Shown: positions 16,950 to 26,392, counted from the stretch's first letter. The stretch: 64,000 nucleotides of DNA from JBOFOR01 sp051654865 (GCA_051654865.1 JBOFYV010000104.1:11253-75252), one strand, 5' to 3'. Notes: generated by a model not told the origin, from the letters alone. Translations and numbers: made by a program.

Positions 16950-17855
16950 ATGGTTTTTAAAGATATAAATGTAAATTCAAAAGAAGAATTAGACTCATAC
17001 TTTGATATAGTTGACTATGAGGCTTGTGAGTATTGTTTTGCCACCTTATATTTATGGCAACATGTTTATAAAACAAAGTACTATATAGGTGATGATTTTG
17101 CCATAATAATGGCTGAATATGAAGGTAATAGTTTTTCTATACTACCACTAGCATCTAAGGAAAAACTACCAAAGGCTATAGAATGTGTAATAGAACATTT
17201 TGAAAATGAAAATAAAAAAATATACTTTAGAGGTATAACAAAAGAGGTTGTAGAATTATTACAGGAAAAATATCCAAATAAATTCGATTATACAGAAGAA
17301 AGAGATTTATTTGATTATATATATGATGGAGAAAGCATAAGAACATTAGCAGGTAAAAAAAATCAGAAAAAAAGAAATCATTTAAATTATTTTTTAAAAG
17401 AATATGAAGGCAGATATGAATATAAACTTCTTGATAAAGAGAACTTTAGAGAGTGTATAAATATTCTTCAAGAATGGACTAACAATAAGGAAGAAAATAA
17501 TGAGTTTGATGAAGGTATGGATGATGAATTTATCGGTATAAAAAAAATATTTGATGATTATGATAAACTAAGAGATGAATTGAAGGTAGCTGGAGTATAT
17601 GTTGATGGAAAACTAGAAGCATTTACAATAGGAGAATTACTAAATCCAAATATGGCTTTAGTTCATATAGAAAAAGCTAATTTTAATATAAGAGGACTAT
17701 ATCAATATATTAACCAACAATTTATTTTAAATGAGTTTCCAAATGTAGAGTTTGTAAATAGAGAAGAAGATTTGGGTATACCTGGGCTTAGAAAAGCAAA
17801 GTTATCATACCATCCAATTAGATTCGTAGAGAAATATACTGTCAAGGAGGCATAG
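16950..17855 (+). CDS. DUF2156 (LPG-synthase C-terminal-like) protein
   Basis: This 301-residue soluble protein matches the DUF2156 family, which has two GNAT-like folds and is related to the catalytic domain of MprF, the lysyl-phosphatidylglycerol synthase. Features include FATLYLWQHVYKTKYY near the N-terminus, KKNQKKRNHLNYFLKEY around residue 135-150 and NREEDLGIPGLRKAKLSY near the end. No membrane segment is present, unlike full MprF. The start follows TAGGAGG. The GNAT gene begins 1 base after its stop codon, so the two are coupled and may act in one pathway. The acyl or aminoacyl donor and acceptor are unknown. Confidence 0.82.
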   Translation: MVFKDINVNSKEELDSYFDIVDYEACEYCFATLYLWQHVYKTKYYIGDDFAIIMAEYEGNSFSILPLASKEKLPKAIECVIEHFENENKKIYFRGITKEVVELLQEKYPNKFDYTEERDLFDYIYDGESIRTLAGKKNQKKRNHLNYFLKEYEGRYEYKLLDKENFRECINILQEWTNNKEENNEFDEGMDDEFIGIKKIFDDYDKLRDELKVAGVYVDGKLEAFTIGELLNPNMALVHIEKANFNIRGLYQYINQQFILNEFPNVEFVNREEDLGIPGLRKAKLSYHPIRFVEKYTVKEA

Positions 17856-17856
17856 A

Positions 17857-19023
17857 ATGAAATTAAGGTATGCTAAAGAAGATGAGATAAATAATATAAA
17901 AGAAATTTGGAATTATTGCTTTAATGACAGTGATGAATTTATAAAATATTATTTCGATTCCAAATATAAAAGATATAATACTGTTGTACTAGATGAAGGA
18001 GATGGAATTGTTTCATCTCTTCAATTAAATCAATATAAGATAAACTTAAATAATAAACTATATGATACTTCTTATGTAGTAGGAGTATCTACATTCCCCC
18101 AAGTTAGAGGGAGAGGATATATGAAACATATAATGAGATTTTCCCTTAAAGAACTATACAGACGTGGACAATTAATTTCTATTCTTATGCCTATAGACTA
18201 TAGACTTTATAGAAAATATGGATATGAACATTGCTATGATCAATTAGAATATAATATTGATATAGAGGACTTAAGCAGATTTAACTTAAATGGAAAATTA
18301 CATAAAGTAGAAGATAAACACATCGATAATTTAATAGATATAAATAATGAATATCTAAAAGGTGTTAATGGAAATGTAATTAAAGATAGAAGGTATTATG
18401 AAAATCTATTTGAAGAAATTAAAAGTGAAAATGGATACATATATATATATGAATATGATGGATATAAAGGATATATAATATACTTTTTAAATGGAGATAA
18501 TATGTTTGTCAGAGAGTTATTCTATACAGATATAGAAGCTTTAAAATCTATGCTTAAATTTATATATAATCATAATACTCAATGTAAAAGGGTAACTATT
18601 TCATCACCTATTAATGATAAGATAAAATATATTTTAGATAATCCTAAAACTTGTGATATTAAAGTGAAACCATTCATGATGGGAAGAATAATAAATGTTA
18701 AAGGATATCTAGAAGGTCTAGATATAGAGAGTAATGATAAATATGAAGCTAAGATATTTATAGAAGATGGGTTTATAAATGAAAATAATGGAGTATTTAA
18801 AATAACTTTAAGAGATAACAAAATAACCGTTGAAAAAGATGATGGAGACTATGATGTTAAGTTTAGCATAAATACAATAACTCAATTAGCATTCTCATAT
18901 ATTAATATAGAAGAAGCATTAATATTAAATGGAATAGAAAAAGAAAGTACAAATAAAGATTTAATAAATTTATTTAACGTTATATTTAATAAAAAAGAAA
19001 ACTATATCAACGAATATGTATAA
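17857..19023 (+). CDS. GNAT N-acetyltransferase, Eis-like
   Basis: The N-terminal ~150 residues are a GNAT domain with VVGVSTFPQVRGRGYMKHI, the acetyl-CoA pyrophosphate-binding loop R/QxxGxG being VRGRGY, and MPIDYRLYRKYGYE. A second GNAT-like region and a C-terminal sterol-carrier-like domain (about residues 290-388) complete the layout seen in Eis-type enzymes, which acetylate amines including aminoglycosides in some species. The length of 388 residues is typical. It is coupled to the DUF2156 gene with 1 base between stop and start. Substrate is unknown, and resistance should not be assumed. Confidence 0.82.
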   Translation: MKLRYAKEDEINNIKEIWNYCFNDSDEFIKYYFDSKYKRYNTVVLDEGDGIVSSLQLNQYKINLNNKLYDTSYVVGVSTFPQVRGRGYMKHIMRFSLKELYRRGQLISILMPIDYRLYRKYGYEHCYDQLEYNIDIEDLSRFNLNGKLHKVEDKHIDNLIDINNEYLKGVNGNVIKDRRYYENLFEEIKSENGYIYIYEYDGYKGYIIYFLNGDNMFVRELFYTDIEALKSMLKFIYNHNTQCKRVTISSPINDKIKYILDNPKTCDIKVKPFMMGRIINVKGYLEGLDIESNDKYEAKIFIEDGFINENNGVFKITLRDNKITVEKDDGDYDVKFSINTITQLAFSYINIEEALILNGIEKESTNKDLINLFNVIFNKKENYINEYV

Positions 19024-19048
19024 GATACCAAGATTGGTATCTTTTTTT
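19022..19048 (+). terminator. Terminator after the GNAT gene
   Basis: AAGATACCA, loop AGAT and TGGTATCTT form a 9-bp stem followed by Ts, overlapping the stop codon of the acetyltransferase gene. Confidence 0.9.
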
Positions 19049-19141
19049 ATGTAGTAAGAAGTATTGATAGTTTTTGTTTAAAAAAAGTTTATGTGAAAAT
19101 AATCAAAATAGAAGATACATTAGGGTGAATAAGGAGAAAAC

Positions 19142-20401
19142 ATGAGAAGACCTTTATTAATAATATTTATTTTTATGATTATAACATCGTTCATATACAC
19201 AAGTTCTAGTACACAGAGACATTCTAATAACAATAAGGTAGTTATAATAGCAGGAACAGTTTTAGAAAAAAGAGAAAAGATAAAATACAATGAATATAAG
19301 TTAAATAGTTACTTAGTAAGAGATTATAATAGACATAGAAGTATTAAAGTTGGAGATAAGATAGAATTAAAAGGAACCTTTAAAAGTTTAGAAGAAATGG
19401 AATATGATGATTTTAATTATGGTAGATATATAAAAAGTAAGGGTTATAAAGGGTTGATATATATAAAATCATATAAAAGAATAGGAGAAAGTACAGTATA
19501 TAAACATATAGAAAACCTAAAAAAATATATAGTAAATACAAATAGATACTTGTATAAGAAAAATTCTGATTTTATTAACTCGATAATGGTAGGTAAAAAA
19601 GAAGATTTATCTAAAGAAGAAAATAATATGTTTTCTAGAACAGGAACAAGTCATGTGATAGCTATATCGGGGCTTCATACTGGTTTGATTTGCGGATTAA
19701 TAGCATTTATGCTTAGAGGTATAAATAAGACGTATAAACTAATAATAATGGCTATTATAATGTTTTTATATATGGCTATGGTTGGAACCTCTCCATCTAT
19801 AATTAGGGCAATAATGAGTATGATTATTTTATATTTAGCAGTATTTGCTGAAAGAAAAAGGGATGGCATATCTACATTATCTTTAATTGGTATATTCTTT
19901 GTTACAATAAACCCCTATATTATATATAATGTAAGTTTTCAATTGTCTTTTCTTTCTACATTGTCTATAATATACTTCTATGGTTATATATATAGAAGTA
20001 TAAAAATTAGTTTAATATCATTGACATTATCAGCAAACATATTAATATTACCAATAATGTATTATAATTTTAAGGGACTACCAATAATTTCAGTTATTAG
20101 CAATATAATTATTGTTCCTTTTTTAGGAATTATAATATATTTAAGTATTATAAACTTAATTTTATTTAAAATAAATATAACAATATGTAAAATAGTTGCT
20201 TATTTTAATAAAGTAATTATAGATACGATATATTACTTACTTGAAATGCTTAGTGATTTTAAATTTGCATATATTGAAATAGAAAATCCTAATATCTACT
20301 TTGTAGTAACGTATTATATAGTAGTATTTTCATATATGATTTATAAAGAACTAAAGGTTGTGAAGGAGCAGACGAATGAACTACAAGGATATAATAAATA
20401 G
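19142..20401 (+). CDS. comEC: ComEC/Rec2 competence channel, membrane part only
   Basis: ComEC forms the inner-membrane channel for single-stranded DNA uptake. The 419-residue product has an N-terminal membrane helix, an OB-like periplasmic domain at about residues 30-130 (VGDKIELKGTF), and the Competence domain with the signature SHVIAISGLHTGL followed by at least seven hydrophobic helices. Full ComEC proteins of about 700-800 residues end in a metallo-beta-lactamase domain; here the protein stops after the membrane part (MIYKELKVVKEQTNELQGYNK). A separate lipoprotein with that domain is at 15936. holA overlaps its last 26 bases in another frame, so the short end is not a recent frameshift. 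Confidence 0.88.
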   Translation: MRRPLLIIFIFMIITSFIYTSSSTQRHSNNNKVVIIAGTVLEKREKIKYNEYKLNSYLVRDYNRHRSIKVGDKIELKGTFKSLEEMEYDDFNYGRYIKSKGYKGLIYIKSYKRIGESTVYKHIENLKKYIVNTNRYLYKKNSDFINSIMVGKKEDLSKEENNMFSRTGTSHVIAISGLHTGLICGLIAFMLRGINKTYKLIIMAIIMFLYMAMVGTSPSIIRAIMSMIILYLAVFAERKRDGISTLSLIGIFFVTINPYIIYNVSFQLSFLSTLSIIYFYGYIYRSIKISLISLTLSANILILPIMYYNFKGLPIISVISNIIIVPFLGIIIYLSIINLILFKINITICKIVAYFNKVIIDTIYYLLEMLSDFKFAYIEIENPNIYFVVTYYIVVFSYMIYKELKVVKEQTNELQGYNK

Positions 20402-21428
20402 CATAAAAAATGAAGAATTTAAAAATATGTATCTGTTTTATGGTAGAGAGTATTACTTAATAGAAAATGCTATAAAGGTATTTAAAGGCACTCTAAATGA
20501 TGCTATGATAGATTTTAATTTAGATGTTATAGATGGAAAAGAAACTACTATAGATCAGGTTATTAGCTCCATAGAAACATTACCTTTCATGGATGAAAAA
20601 AAAATAGTAATAATTAAAGATTTTGAATTACTAAAAGGTAAGAAAAAAAACTTTACTGAAAGTGATGAAAAATATTTCATAGAGCACTTAGATAATATAC
20701 CAGAAACAACAGTGGTAGTTTTTGCAGTATATGGAGATATAGATAAAAGAAAAGTATTAGTTAAGAAGATTGATAAAGGTGGGATAGTATTTAATTGCGA
20801 TAAGCTACCGGATATGGACCTTTTTAAATGGGTAAAAAAGAAGTTTGAAAGTCATAGTGTGACTATAGATAATCCTCAAGTGATGTATTTTATAGATCAA
20901 GAAGGGTATAGAGATAAAAGTAGTGAAAAAACTTTATCAGACTTAGAAAATGAAATAAACAAAATAAGTTCTTTTGTAGGAAAAGAAAATAAAGTCACAA
21001 ATGATGTTATAGATAAATTGTCTCAAAAAAAAGTGGAAAATGATATTTTTAAGTTAATTGATTATATAGGAGAAAAAAAATCATCAAGTGCTATGAGAAT
21101 ATTAAATGATATGATACAAGAAGGAGAATCTGTATTGGGTATATTTGCAATGATAGCAAAACAGTTTAAAGTAGTCATGCAAGTAAGACAATTACAGACA
21201 CAAGGGTATACATCTAAAAATATGTCAGAAAAATTAAAGATACATCCTTTTGTAGCAGGTAAAGCACTAAAACAATCAAATAATTTCTCGGATGAAACAA
21301 TTATAGATATGTTAAATTATATATTAGAAAGTGATTATAAAATAAAGAACGGATTAATAAGAGATACTCTAGCAGTAGAAATGCTAGTGGGCAAGTACTG
21401 CCAAAGTAAAAACAAAAAACTAAGTTAA
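20376..21428 (+). CDS. holA: DNA polymerase III delta subunit
   Basis: HolA opens the sliding clamp within the clamp-loader complex at the replication fork. The 350-residue sequence has the expected form: MYLFYGREYYLIENAI at the N-terminus, an AAA-like domain with ETLPFMDEKKIVII, and a helical collar domain with KLIDYIGEKKSSSAMRILNDM. A functional Walker A is absent, as normal for delta. The start overlaps comEC by 26 bases and is preceded by AAGGAG inside comEC, so the two are translationally linked. comEC-holA adjacency followed by rpsT is common in Firmicutes. Confidence 0.95.
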   Translation: MNYKDIINSIKNEEFKNMYLFYGREYYLIENAIKVFKGTLNDAMIDFNLDVIDGKETTIDQVISSIETLPFMDEKKIVIIKDFELLKGKKKNFTESDEKYFIEHLDNIPETTVVVFAVYGDIDKRKVLVKKIDKGGIVFNCDKLPDMDLFKWVKKKFESHSVTIDNPQVMYFIDQEGYRDKSSEKTLSDLENEINKISSFVGKENKVTNDVIDKLSQKKVENDIFKLIDYIGEKKSSSAMRILNDMIQEGESVLGIFAMIAKQFKVVMQVRQLQTQGYTSKNMSEKLKIHPFVAGKALKQSNNFSDETIIDMLNYILESDYKIKNGLIRDTLAVEMLVGKYCQSKNKKLS

Positions 21429-21457
21429 GATTAATTTAATCTTAACTTAGTTTTTTT
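21414..21457 (+). terminator. Terminator after holA
   Basis: Arms TAAGTTAAGATTAA and TTAATCTTAACTTA form a perfect 14-bp stem with a 1-base centre, extended by A-T pairs and followed by seven Ts. It contains the holA stop codon. Confidence 0.88.
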
Positions 21458-21497
21458 ATGAGTAAAATTATTGTTATGTTTAATTTGAATAAGTATA

Positions 21498-21527
21498 TAA
21501 AAAACCCTTGATTAAGAATCAAGGGTT
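21498..21527 (-). terminator. Terminator of rpsT
   Basis: Read on the minus strand, AACCCTTGATT and AATCAAGGGTT pair around CTT and are followed by six Ts, 24 bases after the rpsT stop. Confidence 0.9.
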
Positions 21528-21550
21528 AATCTATAAATATAAACGAAATA

Positions 21551-21817
21551 TTAAGCGTTCATTCCGTTTAATTTTTGAGCTAATTTAGCTACTTTTCTAG
21601 ATGCAGCATTCTTGTGTATAGTTCCTTTAGAAGCTACTTGGTATATTCTCTTTTGAGCATATTGGAATCTTGATATAGCTTCTTCTCTGTTTCCTGCAGT
21701 AACAGCCTCTTCGAATCTTCTTATTGCAGTCTTAACTTGAGATTTTCTAGCTCTATTTAAAGCAGTTTTCTTTTCGATAACTTTTATTCTCTTCTTAGCT
21801 GATTTTATGTTTGCCAC
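21551..21817 (-). CDS. rpsT: 30S ribosomal protein S20
   Basis: S20 binds the 5' domain of 16S rRNA during 30S assembly. The product begins (M)ANIKSAKKRIKVIEKK and is rich in lysine, arginine and alanine, with the usual 88 residues. The GTG at 21817 is chosen over an in-frame GTG at 21826: it gives the universal MANIKSAKK start and lies 6 bases after AGGGGGTG, whereas the upstream GTG is inside that ribosome binding site. It is transcribed alone, leftward, between holA and gpr. Non-AUG starts in rpsT are known and may help autoregulation. Confidence 0.97.
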   Translation of the reverse strand: MANIKSAKKRIKVIEKKTALNRARKSQVKTAIRRFEEAVTAGNREEAISRFQYAQKRIYQVASKGTIHKNAASRKVAKLAQKLNGMNA

Positions 21818-22161
21818 CGTGTTCACCCCCTCGTGTGTGTTTTTATTATATTCATCGTCAACATATTAGATTTTAACAGAAATAAATCTAAAAATCAAGG
21901 ATAATTATTTATAAGTTTTTATAATATCTTTTCTTTTGACTTTTTAGATTATAACCTATATAAAAATAATTTACAACATAGAAATTAAATATTCAATAAT
22001 TTGTAAAAAAATCTATTTATTAAAAATCTTGTCTAATATTTGAAATACTAGAAGCTGGAATAAATTTATGAATTAGTTATAAAATACTATTTTTTTGTTA
22101 TAAAATACTAAAACTTGTTAACAATTATAAGTAGCATTTAAATTGTACTTGGAGGTTTAAT
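21818..22161. other. Divergent regulatory region between rpsT and gpr, with a direct repeat
   Basis: This 344-base, very AT-rich stretch holds the rpsT leader; a minus-strand TATAAT at 21845-21850 is a possible -10 box. A 14-base direct repeat GTTATAAAATACTA occurs at 22076-22089 and 22097-22110, exactly 21 bases apart, with a partial third copy (TGAAATACTA) at 22041-22050. The repeat's AATACTA resembles the CATnnTA -10 of forespore sigma factors, but no well-spaced -35 was found. No gene is seen. Confidence 0.5.
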
Positions 22162-23118
22162 ATGATTACTAGAAGAACAGACTTAGCTTTAGAAGCTAGA
22201 GAGATATATGAAGAGGGTCAGAATGCTTCTGAAATACCTGGTGTAAAAATTGACACAAAAGAATTAGAAAATTGTACAGTAACTAAGGTTGAAATAATAG
22301 ATGAACAAGGCGCAGAAATAATGAACAAAGGAATAGGTAAGTATATAACATTAGAGAGCAATCTAATGAAGTTTGATGATGATGAGTCTAGAGAAGAAGT
22401 AATAACATACCTAAAGGATGAACTAGTAGAAATATTAGGTAATGATAAAACAAAAAAAACTTTAGTTATCGGTCTTGGAAACTGGAATATAACATCAGAT
22501 GCCCTAGGTCCTAAAGCAGTATCAAAAACACTAGTTACTAGACATATATTTAAAAACTACAATAAAGACTATGATGATGATTTTACAGAAGTAAGTGGAT
22601 TAAGTCCAGGTGTTATGGGACTGACAGGTATAGAAACTAGTGAAATAGTAAAATCAATAGTAGATACGATAAAACCGGATAGAGTCATAGCTATAGATGC
22701 TTTAGCATCTAGAAAGATGGAAAGAGTAAATTCTACAATACAAATATCTACAGCAGGGATATCTCCAGGCGGTGGAGTAGGAAATAAAAGAAAAGCATTA
22801 AATAAAGAATATCTAGGTGTGGATGTAATAGCTATTGGAGTTCCAACAGTAGTAGATGCAGCTACCTTAACTATAGATGTATTAGATATGGCAATAGACA
22901 ATCTAATGTCACAATCAAATGAAGGTGAAGGTTTTTATAATATGTTAAAGCAACTAAAAGAAGAAGAAAAATATCACCTTATAAAAGATTCATTAGAACC
23001 ATATGATAAAAACTTAATAGTAACACCAAAAGATATAGATGAAACAATTGAAAATTTATCGATAATAATAAGCGAAGGTTTAAATAGGTCTCTTCACCCA
23101 GGTAGGATCACCAAATAA
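22162..23118 (+). CDS. gpr: Germination protease GPR
   Basis: GPR is an aspartic-type protease, made in the forespore as a zymogen, that degrades small acid-soluble spore proteins at germination. The 318-residue product has the family's N-terminal propeptide region (TRRTDLALEAREIYEEG), VIGLGNWNITSDALGPK, SGLSPGVMGLTGIETSEI and IDALASRKMERVNSTIQ, with the conserved aspartates. The ATG follows TTGGAGG. spoIIP begins 12 bases after the stop codon. gpr-spoIIP adjacency is standard in endospore formers and marks the host as one. Confidence 0.96.
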   Translation: MITRRTDLALEAREIYEEGQNASEIPGVKIDTKELENCTVTKVEIIDEQGAEIMNKGIGKYITLESNLMKFDDDESREEVITYLKDELVEILGNDKTKKTLVIGLGNWNITSDALGPKAVSKTLVTRHIFKNYNKDYDDDFTEVSGLSPGVMGLTGIETSEIVKSIVDTIKPDRVIAIDALASRKMERVNSTIQISTAGISPGGGVGNKRKALNKEYLGVDVIAIGVPTVVDAATLTIDVLDMAIDNLMSQSNEGEGFYNMLKQLKEEEKYHLIKDSLEPYDKNLIVTPKDIDETIENLSIIISEGLNRSLHPGRITK

Positions 23119-23130
23119 GGAGGAGCAAAA

Positions 23131-24078
23131 ATGCTAAAAAAACGCATAAAGGCAATAATACTAGCGAGTATGTTAGTATTTACATTACCGATAGCGTCAA
23201 ATGCTATGGATAAAGAAGATTTTCTAAAGTTTTTAGTAAATACGTCTTATCCGGAGTCTAAAAACAAAGATGAGGCTAATAAAAGTAGCCAAAATAAAGA
23301 TGAAAATGAAAAATCAAAAGATGAAGATTATATAAAAGTTCATATAGGAGAAGAAAATATTCCTAAAACAAAGGATGAATCACAAAATGAAAATAGTTCT
23401 ACAAGTCAAACAGCAGCAGTAGCATCAGGATATAATAATAACATAAAGTTAACTAGTGATAAGCCAAGAATATTACTTTACCATACTCATTCATATGAAA
23501 CGTATGCTGATAATCCCGATGGAAACTATCACTCTAGTGATATGTCAAGTTCAGTAAGAAGAGTAGGACAATCTCTAACAACTGAACTAAGTAATAGAGG
23601 ATTAGGAGTACTACATACCCTAAAGGTACATGATGAAGTGTATAATACATCTTATTCAAGTAGTAATAAGACTTTAAATGAACTTTTACCTAAGTATCCT
23701 AGTGTGGACATAACAATAGATTTACATAGAGAAGGAAAAGATTGGTCAACTGAATCACAAAGAAAAGAGCTAGAGGAAAAATATACAGCAACTATAAATG
23801 GAGAAAGAGTTGCAAAATTCTTCTTTGTTGTAGGGGAGAAGAATCCAAATGCAGAGCAAGTAAATAAGCTTGCAAATGACTTAACTAAAATTGCACAAGA
23901 AAAATATCCAGAATTAATATTGCCTGTTATAAAAAAACCATATGGTAAATTTAATCAATATATGAGTAAGAACGGGATACTTGTTGAAATAGGAAGTAAT
24001 AGTACTACTGTAGAAGAAGCCGAAGCTGCAGCTAAATATGTAGCAGATGTAATAGCGACTTATTTTAATCAAAACTAA
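23131..24078 (+). CDS. spoIIP: Stage II sporulation protein P
   Basis: SpoIIP is the amidase/endopeptidase of the SpoIIDMP complex that thins septal peptidoglycan to drive forespore engulfment. The N-terminus is a signal anchor (AIILASMLVFTLPIASNA), followed by a low-complexity Lys/Glu/Ser/Asn linker to about residue 105. The amidase domain has ILLYHTHSYETYADN, ITIDLHREGKDW and the late glutamate in ILVEIGSNSTTVEEA, giving the zinc-ligand and catalytic pattern of Amidase_3-like SpoIIP. Its length is 315 residues. It is 12 bases from gpr behind AAGGAGG. Confidence 0.95.
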   Translation: MLKKRIKAIILASMLVFTLPIASNAMDKEDFLKFLVNTSYPESKNKDEANKSSQNKDENEKSKDEDYIKVHIGEENIPKTKDESQNENSSTSQTAAVASGYNNNIKLTSDKPRILLYHTHSYETYADNPDGNYHSSDMSSSVRRVGQSLTTELSNRGLGVLHTLKVHDEVYNTSYSSSNKTLNELLPKYPSVDITIDLHREGKDWSTESQRKELEEKYTATINGERVAKFFFVVGEKNPNAEQVNKLANDLTKIAQEKYPELILPVIKKPYGKFNQYMSKNGILVEIGSNSTTVEEAEAAAKYVADVIATYFNQN

Positions 24079-24103
24079 ATAAATTATTAAAGTAGGAAAT
24101 TAA

Positions 24104-24364
24104 ATGAGTAGAGTTGAAAAACAACAAATAAAAAAATCTAAAATGAGAAAGTTTAGATTTTTAACCAAGGTAGTATTTATGCTATTTATGACTTTAAATT
24201 TACTAGTATGTATTTATGTTGTTGATAGTAGTGCTAAAAATCTCCTAGGTGAAAAACAGCCCTATGATAAAGTGGATTTTAAGGAAATACAGTCTAAGAT
24301 AAATGATAATATAGAAAATATAAATGGATATATTGTAAATATAATTCAACAAATTAATAAATAA
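24104..24364 (+). CDS. Small single-pass membrane protein, unknown
   Basis: The 86-residue product has a basic N-terminus (KQQIKKSKMRKFRF), one transmembrane segment (VVFMLFMTLNLLVCIYVVD) and a short acidic external tail ending in NGYIVNIIQQINK. Charge distribution predicts the N-terminus inside. It lies 25 bases after spoIIP and before a terminator, so it is probably co-transcribed with gpr-spoIIP and could be forespore-expressed. I do not recognise the family. Confidence 0.7.
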   Translation: MSRVEKQQIKKSKMRKFRFLTKVVFMLFMTLNLLVCIYVVDSSAKNLLGEKQPYDKVDFKEIQSKINDNIENINGYIVNIIQQINK

Positions 24365-24371
24365 TAAGATA

Positions 24372-24407
24372 AATAAGACTTATTCTAACGATAAGTCTTA
24401 TTTTTTA
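24372..24407 (+). terminator. Terminator ending the gpr-spoIIP operon
   Basis: AATAAGACTTAT pairs with ATAAGTCTTATT around a 7-base loop and is followed by six or more Ts. Confidence 0.92.
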
Positions 24408-24565
24408 CCTATTATATGGAAGATAATTTAACTGTTTATATTTAAATAGAAGATTTTTTTAGAATATAGATGAAATTTTGTATTTTATAAGGCAACAGTT
24501 ATTTACATAAAACAGGATATATTATAAAATAAAAGTTATGATAATAATAATAAGGAGGAAACAAG

Positions 24566-26371
24566 GTGGACAGCAAACAAAGTAGAACTAGGAATTTTAG
24601 TATAATAGCGCATATAGACCATGGAAAGTCTACCTTAGCGGATAGATTAATACAACAAACTGGACTTGTTAGTGAAAGAGAGATGAAGGACCAATTATTA
24701 GATAATATGGACCTAGAAAGAGAAAGAGGAATCACTATAAAGTTACAAAATATAAGATTAGTGTATAAAGCTAAGGATGGAAAGGAATATTTCTTAAACC
24801 TTATAGATACTCCAGGTCACGTAGACTTTAACTATGAAGTATCAAGAAGTTTAGCAGCTTGTGAAGGTGCATTATTAGTAGTTGATGCAGCACAGGGTGT
24901 TGAAGCTCAGACTTTAGCTAATGTTTACTTAGCTTTAGATCAAGATCTAGAAATATTACCGGTAATAAATAAAATAGATTTACCAAGTGCAAGACCAGAT
25001 GAAATAAAAGCAGAAATAGAAGATATAATAGGACTAGATGCAAGTGAGGCACCTCTTATATCTGCTAAAAGTGGATTAAATATAGAAGATGTATTAGAAG
25101 CAATAGTTGAAAAGGTACCAGCGCCACAAGGTGATACAGAAGCTCCTCTAAAAGCTTTAATATTTGACTCGTATTACGATGCATACAAAGGTGTTGTAGC
25201 TTATGTTAGAGTATTTGAAGGTACTGTTAAAAAAGGTATGACGATAAAAATGATGAATACCAACAAGAAGTTTGAAGTAACTGAAGTAGGTGTTATGGCT
25301 CCGGGACAAAGGGAACTAGATGAACTAAGTGCAGGGGATGTTGGTTATATAGCTGCAAGTATCAAAGACATAAGAAGTTGTCAAGTTGGTGATACAATAA
25401 CAGATGCCCATAACCCAACAGAAGAACATTTACCAGGATATAAAAAAGCTACTCCAATGGTTTACTGTGGTATATATCCAGGTGAAGGTGAAAAGTATGA
25501 AAATGTAAGAGATGCTCTTGAAAAAATGCAAATAAATGATGCAGCCCTAGAATTTGAAGCAGAAACATCTGCAGCATTAGGGTTTGGATTTAGATGCGGT
25601 TTCTTAGGATTATTACACATGGAAATAATACAAGAAAGATTAGAGAGAGAGTATGATCTTAACTTAGTTACAACGGCCCCTTCTGTTATTTATAGAGTAA
25701 CAAAAACTGATGGAGAAGTTGTTATGATACAAAACCCAACAAACTTACCTGAAGTATCAGAAATAAGACAAATAGAAGAGCCTATAGTTAAGGGTGATAT
25801 AATAGTGCCAAAAGATTATGTTGGTGTTGTTATGGAGCTATGTCAAGAAAGACGTGGAACAATGATAAATATGGAGTATATAGATGAAAAGAGAGTTATG
25901 CTTCACTATGATCTACCATTAAATGAAGTTGTTTATGATTTCTTCGATGCCTTAAAATCTAGAACAAGAGGATATGGTTCTCTAGATTATGAAGTAAAAG
26001 GATATGTTCCTTCTAAACTTGTAAAGTTAGATATATTAATAAATAAAGAACAAGTAGATGCACTTAGCTTTATAGTTCACGAAACTCGTGCTTATCCAAG
26101 AGGAAAGGCTATGTGTGAAAAATTAAAGAATGAAATACCAAGACATCAATTTGCTGTACCTATACAAGCAGCAGTTGGAAACAAGGTAGTAGCAAGAGAA
26201 ACTATAAGTGCACTTAGAAAAGATGTACTTGCTAAATGTTACGGTGGAGATATATCTCGTAAGAAGAAGCTTCTTGAAAAGCAAAAAGAAGGTAAGAAAC
26301 GTATGAGACAAATCGGATCTGTAGAAGTACCTCAAAAGGCATTTATGTCAGTACTAAAATTAGATGAATAA
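24566..26371 (+). CDS. lepA: Elongation factor 4 (LepA)
   Basis: LepA is a ribosome-associated GTPase, related to EF-G, implicated in 30S assembly and rescue of misplaced ribosomes. The 601-residue protein has G1 AHIDHGKST, RERGITIK, G3 DTPGHVDF, G4 NKIDLPSA, the EF-G-like domains, and the LepA-specific C-terminal domain ending in RQIGSVEVPQKAFMSVLKL. The start is GTG at 24566, 5 bases after AAGGAGGAAA; no better in-frame ATG exists upstream. In related clostridia lepA is followed by hemW; here a permease gene lies between them. Confidence 0.97.
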   Translation: MDSKQSRTRNFSIIAHIDHGKSTLADRLIQQTGLVSEREMKDQLLDNMDLERERGITIKLQNIRLVYKAKDGKEYFLNLIDTPGHVDFNYEVSRSLAACEGALLVVDAAQGVEAQTLANVYLALDQDLEILPVINKIDLPSARPDEIKAEIEDIIGLDASEAPLISAKSGLNIEDVLEAIVEKVPAPQGDTEAPLKALIFDSYYDAYKGVVAYVRVFEGTVKKGMTIKMMNTNKKFEVTEVGVMAPGQRELDELSAGDVGYIAASIKDIRSCQVGDTITDAHNPTEEHLPGYKKATPMVYCGIYPGEGEKYENVRDALEKMQINDAALEFEAETSAALGFGFRCGFLGLLHMEIIQERLEREYDLNLVTTAPSVIYRVTKTDGEVVMIQNPTNLPEVSEIRQIEEPIVKGDIIVPKDYVGVVMELCQERRGTMINMEYIDEKRVMLHYDLPLNEVVYDFFDALKSRTRGYGSLDYEVKGYVPSKLVKLDILINKEQVDALSFIVHETRAYPRGKAMCEKLKNEIPRHQFAVPIQAAVGNKVVARETISALRKDVLAKCYGGDISRKKKLLEKQKEGKKRMRQIGSVEVPQKAFMSVLKLDE

Positions 26372-26392
26372 GAATTTAAAATAAAAAATACG

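Noticed and set aside
21498..21527. Second terminator for holA
   Set aside because: The T tract is on the minus strand, so it belongs to rpsT; holA already has one at 21414-21457.
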